Below are positions 22,801 through 25,128 of a DNA stretch of 25,128 nucleotides, in pieces (position 1 is the stretch's first letter; each line of letters starts with the position of its first letter). Where the stretch lies: the IMG/VR virus record IMGVR_UViG_3300027973_000211, positions 1-25,128 of that record; one strand, 5' to 3'. Origin of the DNA: a virus. Position numbers and translations under genes: made by a program. The notes under the pieces are model-generated. The model was not told the origin of the DNA. It searched no databases and saw only the letters and a list, made by a program, of their open reading frames with translations.

Positions 22801-25128
22801 ACGACTTCGGAAGATTTGATACTGGTAAGTTCACGTTGTCACCATATACAAGCTATAAGATCACAATGATCGAGAAGGCTAAGCCGTCTGTTACAACTCG
22901 CTCTCAAAAGGTAGAGGTCAAGACCATCCCTGGATACGACAGAATGATGAACGAGGTCGAGGGTATCATGGACAAGAGCATCAATAGAGGCAGGTCTTAT
23001 AATCAAACAAGCGCTAACGCAGTTGACTACATTCAGAAGTCATCTGTTTATGAAAGGGCAGACGATTCTCAGCGTGAGCAGATCATCCGCGACTTCAAGA
23101 AGGTCAGAGGCGAGAAGTTTAAGACCGCTCCATCCGTAGCCAAGATCATGGGCCAGATAAAGGACGTGAAGCAGGTTACAGTAAAAGAGAGCACAGCACT
23201 CAAGGATCAGATCAAGTTGGAGGCCAAGGCAGCCAGGGACTCTGCAGCCTTTGTAAAGCAGCTCCGCATGGACATCTCTGGTAGGTTGAAGTCTATGGTT
23301 GGACGTGGCATGATGTCTGCTAGACAGGCAACCGCTATTATCTCTCGTTACGACAAGATGAACATCTTGAACCCTGTGATGCGTGACCGTTTTGTAGACT
23401 ACATGTCTAGGGTATTTCAGAGCGCTGAGTACATGGACAAGATCAAGGAAGCCTCAAAACTTAGGGCGTCTATCAAGAAGGCCATGAAGTCACCAGCAAA
23501 CCAAGCAGAGATTGCAAAGCTTGCCAAGGACTTTGGAGACATCGACCCGTCTCGTGTAGAAAACATTGACGACTATATCAACAACGCAACACAGATGCTA
23601 AACGCAGTGGCCAGAAAGACTGGAGACCCATTGATGCGTAGCCTTGTTAACGCTGCTGACATGGCATCTTATATTGAGACAGAGATCGATTTACAGGTAG
23701 AGCAGATCAAGAACGAGCTACTAGACAAGTACAAGGAATTGGTTGACGCTGGTGTATTGTCAAGCAACATGACCATTAACGAGATCAAGAAAGTAATAGC
23801 CGCGATCGAGGAAAATGACAACGAGTCTGTTGCCAAAGAAGAGAAGGCCAAGGCAGCTGTCAAGGAAATGATGGCCGAGGTATCTCCATTTATCGTGCAG
23901 ATCGTTAAGACCGGAGAGGATCCGTTCACAGGCGAGCCTATATCACTTACGCAGGACGAGAAGAAGTCATTGATCGCATTGACCAATATTGACACCGACA
24001 GTCTTTCATTGTCAGAGGCATTGCAGGTCCTTGAGTATGCCAACAACTTTGTCGCTAATGGCATTACCTCTGGTATCGATGGAATGGTAAGCCTTTACCA
24101 AGGTGATTTAAATGTAGGAGAGTTAGTAAAAGCTGGTATATTATCAAAGGTATTAAGCAAGTACTTCTCTAAGCCAGTTGGCAAGGTGTGGGGCGAAGGA
24201 TTCGCAACATTACCAATGCTTAACAAATTATTATGGGGTAATACTAGACTTGCTATACTTGTATCTGATAAGGCTGGTATCAACGGAGTGTCCAATGGTA
24301 AGGCCAAGGCACTGAAGATGGTTGACACGGCTGTTAAACAGTACGTAAAGCTATTCTCAAAGACCAAGGACTTCTTGTCAAGTGAGAATGTTGTCGAGCG
24401 TGGTGTGTTTGCATTCATGTCTAGAAACGTGATCGGCGATGAATTCCAGGCGCAAGACGAATTTAATAGGCGCAAATCACTCATTAAGGAGACAATCCAG
24501 GCGCTAACTGACGTAGATAACAACACTGACGCTGAAATCAAGAAGGGCGAAGTCATTCAAAAGGTGTACGAAAAGGTCTTGAAAGATGCCAAGAATATTA
24601 ATGACGTCAAGAAAAACGTAAGCCAGATAAACCAAGACGCCGTAAACTGGTGGATAAACAAGTGGTCTGAGAACTTTGACCGTATCGACGAGGTATCTAG
24701 AAACGTGTACAACACACAGCTGTCTAGGGACATTGACTTTACACCGGACAGGTTCCAACTAAAGGAGGCTCCAACAGCTACTGAGGAAGACTTTGAGTCT
24801 GGATTCTTCGGAAACTTTGAGTACGTTGACACGTCTAAGTCTGGATCACTGAGAAAAAATAACCGTATTTCTAATCTTCCAAAGGACAAGAACGGTGTTA
24901 AAACCCGTATAGTCAACCTTGACTTTGACGTTAACAATGTTAACGCATTGACAAGCGCAATGGTAGACGTAGAGACCGCTAGCTCTGTGATGCAGATGAA
25001 AGGTTTTGTTACATCTAAAAACTTCTCAAAGCTTTTCTCAAACAAAGAAGACAAGAACCTTTACAAGAAGAGACTGATCAAGTACGTAAACCGTGCCAAG
25101 GGTGGATCTTATGTAGACCAGAATGAGC
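16863..25128 (+). CDS. Giant multidomain 'large polyvalent'-type ejected protein, 3'-partial
   Basis: One open frame of at least 2755 codons, running off the window. Parts: a duplicated Y-[ED]-V-x-SIDDF motif (residues 6-70); coiled coil (267-343); Gly/Ala-rich hydrophobic helices (368-640); a Glu/Pro linker (752-810); an EKTSISTDGLRVWNQQLGRG block (near 920); a VKVGIYKFPNSNKVSIDLNI block (near 1100) with GQESLFDLDTFENVKTG; a zincin-like segment with H1278-E-A-W-E1282 and EYMAELGGML; a GGIYYVLKFGNVWASGK block; a possible ART-like segment (H1790-Y-S, Y1827-Y-T); an SH3/KOW-like barrel (about 1947-2003); and a helical, Lys-rich C-terminal part. Such chains in crAss-like and other Bacteroidota phages are thought to enter the host with the DNA and carry counter-defence or takeover enzymes. 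Individual activities here are inference. Confidence 0.72.
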   Translation, partial: MPNKIDALYSEVSKSYEVGSIDDFKKYLADPKKRQLFFKEVISPEYDVKSIDDFDEAYGFKKKSTESLSQGAQKDIFSVSGETPKAGPSAPSVSPPSNKLQEELFQKSRLAASAFVNPMKPGYTPVPEAEAKKAFYGKANVESGTLRGIPGETKSTVANLNDKYKKLGVQFKEAPSKIQKSFGLGDIVVTADDGSTHIVQSTGADEKLREEEAKLQEFLMGKSAGAEKKEVTPMDFLMMSRDGISPQEEGKFKRVYSQEMVDNSIKFANDELNNTKKAVDYINKEVSQLNEEAKKISEIVAVSGVTPEIEETYNSITQRYQDLQARADERVNYAKSIATLADEGVKKAAGENTRLLSYNGNIPSALYNSLLKGAKDLVGGAMAALPEVADIVTLGASESFYGDKVQAKEDSKKFLDEIYDNLKADGVSKEYTTQGNMAWKALFSVPEFIPSLLVPGGAAARVTAMTTQGIGRRYEEMNSNPETKNLIEEEKFFMAAGPALVEAKLENFGLTQWLGANKGLTSSIFVSALSKVAPKAGIRGLNKIINAEINNLVLRGAANTAGAMISEFETGALQNISETAFRDAYEIAKDKNLFKQPGFGEDGFKKALLEDAMLESLGGMWMAGAVNIAQQTSSYITGKSNTNETFRLVKQILADETTSKSLIATLKSQIMDGKLSKEQAVNTINNFNEARAITMELPQDLSEDNQRKAFDLIAEKRKLSKQIEGKDPSLVDKQKTRITAIDQELKNISNAVQEQTAGQVPVQSEARVGEEVVEGKPQPEPKVVAEEGQVAKEEIATRQGEAESKIKRKDLFDGVGTFSRQLGGSDVDAVPVSHSENNGIEFVQYANPNTGSIDVVVTGTSENDYVGFYRIYENGKPTNKWSSKFENQSRNKENFKTMISGVQSMLPSDHEYTEKTSISTDGLRVWNQQLGRGYELQFDEKGDVVTNEVSINGDAIVNELGIDVVPGNFQNISVTTNDQFDKAKKAILPYLESMGLGESNIKWENGTVKIDLPVLKKSATVKDQKEVSVDKQAIANNTSPEVDSIKNAAVDVETGQTFNIDGTVYTGGGLVVPVASQNLTQEELTPELIADFVEQNKSKVGSNAVKVGIYKFPNSNKVSIDLNIVVPRENREAALEFGRLSGQESLFDLDTFENVKTGADGNNPIEFNDDQFVDIAKKLESGIVPDVSVQTEFDQALNKSAQALNVVAPDLKVIVGDNIDDVQNQIVEALAPLVGERQAVKASEEFAKGTRGQTIFVDGKPVAIVFDKTTADSRTIGHEAWETMLNDAFGNDQAKFKEFTAGIDAQLRAQGFGDIADALDAFASQKGYEDVKYSEYMAELGGMLVESGFGKGPLTAQQKTLLQKIGDIINKFAELFTGKKQFLDQATPEDILGFMVTISEKVTKGEDVSSFFRPTENTETIKDTKKVLSNRSQKIGDFDIQYFEDEAQFKDLVDRGLVVQNASIDEAAGQPVATHQPDNLLVGNVNYKGKQIMEGNGGIYYVLKFGNVWASGKQTSAKTLSNYINKSRKESTDGIGRMVLVRGSQDKMISSVQGVKAAMRILEELVFDNLISTSDFRKALTVAGKAYNIDFSGSNSAKQIQKDIEDKFMNVSDSTFARRGDFFSTLVNEIGKLDSAKKNIKEIQKALGATKNIQFSKGGIRQQIGTVLTERLLIGLDSGNAYAIVEVDEDVIVKKDDQHPSYPFSIVTKSGKPPVLKVFNYRPKAIEAITTMSGEKASNAKLGLAQMGMGMGRIASDKEIVVKSRSQKSVPPVVDEVLTDDGKGNYLFVHYSDENRDVIKPMSGSKSNFTSREEVSAISAVGGVAMYYTKAGQKESGVGNVPHTVLVPKDKVYFYGSTEKGTVSHDPEGFEEEARQRFQAYKNRGNEDRPTKYAFDANNSAAWVTKVAAENGYDMLVTNWGGPKSYRAQTTKTLKAEDEYTGFKKPEPVVFEVGDEVFLYGRYATIVAVDGDVLSYESQNDFGRFDTGKFTLSPYTSYKITMIEKAKPSVTTRSQKVEVKTIPGYDRMMNEVEGIMDKSINRGRSYNQTSANAVDYIQKSSVYERADDSQREQIIRDFKKVRGEKFKTAPSVAKIMGQIKDVKQVTVKESTALKDQIKLEAKAARDSAAFVKQLRMDISGRLKSMVGRGMMSARQATAIISRYDKMNILNPVMRDRFVDYMSRVFQSAEYMDKIKEASKLRASIKKAMKSPANQAEIAKLAKDFGDIDPSRVENIDDYINNATQMLNAVARKTGDPLMRSLVNAADMASYIETEIDLQVEQIKNELLDKYKELVDAGVLSSNMTINEIKKVIAAIEENDNESVAKEEKAKAAVKEMMAEVSPFIVQIVKTGEDPFTGEPISLTQDEKKSLIALTNIDTDSLSLSEALQVLEYANNFVANGITSGIDGMVSLYQGDLNVGELVKAGILSKVLSKYFSKPVGKVWGEGFATLPMLNKLLWGNTRLAILVSDKAGINGVSNGKAKALKMVDTAVKQYVKLFSKTKDFLSSENVVERGVFAFMSRNVIGDEFQAQDEFNRRKSLIKETIQALTDVDNNTDAEIKKGEVIQKVYEKVLKDAKNINDVKKNVSQINQDAVNWWINKWSENFDRIDEVSRNVYNTQLSRDIDFTPDRFQLKEAPTATEEDFESGFFGNFEYVDTSKSGSLRKNNRISNLPKDKNGVKTRIVNLDFDVNNVNALTSAMVDVETASSVMQMKGFVTSKNFSKLFSNKEDKNLYKKRLIKYVNRAKGGSYVDQNE

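Noticed and set aside
23669-25054. Three consecutive minus-strand open frames (131, 153 and 165 codons) under the giant gene
   Set aside because: Their translations are Ser/Leu/Thr-rich without domains, as expected for the complement of AAG- and GAC-rich coding sequence. The plus frame is open through the entire region.
16863-25128. Frameshift or split gene in the giant frame
   Set aside because: Codon-by-codon reading from 16863 to 25128 shows no stop in this frame. It is one gene cut by the window edge.

Overview
The window looks like the virion-structure (late) block of a tailed, podovirus-type phage genome of the crAss-like kind or a close relative, infecting a member of the Bacteroidota. 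Three things support this. First, the gene order is portal, scaffold, major capsid protein, head-tail adaptors, a muzzle/stabilization protein, and then internal (ejected) proteins that grow steadily larger. Second, the proteins carry recognisable crAss-like sequence signatures. Third, every intergenic gap of useful size before a gene holds a TAnnTTTG box, the -7 element of Bacteroidota promoters, and Shine-Dalgarno sequences are generally absent. All genes lie on the + strand and are packed tightly. There is no tRNA, integrase, IS element or CRISPR array, and no stretch over 300 bases lacks a gene.

Layout. 1-2211: portal protein, with its 5' end very probably outside the window. 2259-3386: acidic scaffolding-type protein. 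3408-4805: major capsid protein with the codon bias of a highly expressed gene. A rho-independent terminator and then a TAnnTTTG box follow (4826-4868). 4890-5633: conserved morphogenesis protein of unknown role. 5650-5940: small Thr/Ser/Val-rich structural protein. A second terminator-plus-box unit follows (5959-5999). 6007-6699 and 6699-7598: two head-tail ring/adaptor proteins. 7598-13507: a 1969-residue muzzle/stabilization protein whose C-terminal 850 residues form a chain of adhesin-like modules (BACON, Ig-like, three Cys-bounded repeats). 13525-14271: virion structural protein. 14293-14700: GNAT-like protein. 14702-15445 and 15448-16860: internal virion proteins. 16863 to the window end: one uninterrupted reading frame of at least 2755 codons, a giant multidomain 'large polyvalent'-type protein that is probably packaged and ejected with the DNA.

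How they work together. The scaffold shapes capsid-protein assembly around the portal. The adaptor rings and muzzle close the vertex and carry receptor- or glycan-binding modules outward. The Ala/Gln-rich internal protein, the 470-residue protein and the giant protein are candidates for cargo released into the host ahead of or with the DNA. Transcription appears to be cut into short units by two terminator-promoter cassettes and several promoter-like boxes placed only 4-7 nt before start codons, which predicts leaderless or nearly leaderless messages.

Two starts were chosen against the longest possible reading frame because those longer frames begin inside a promoter box or a terminator hairpin. 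They are 4890 instead of a TTG at 4866, and 6007 instead of a GTG at 5977. The standard genetic code fits throughout. All functional names rest on recognising family sequence patterns by eye; no search was run.
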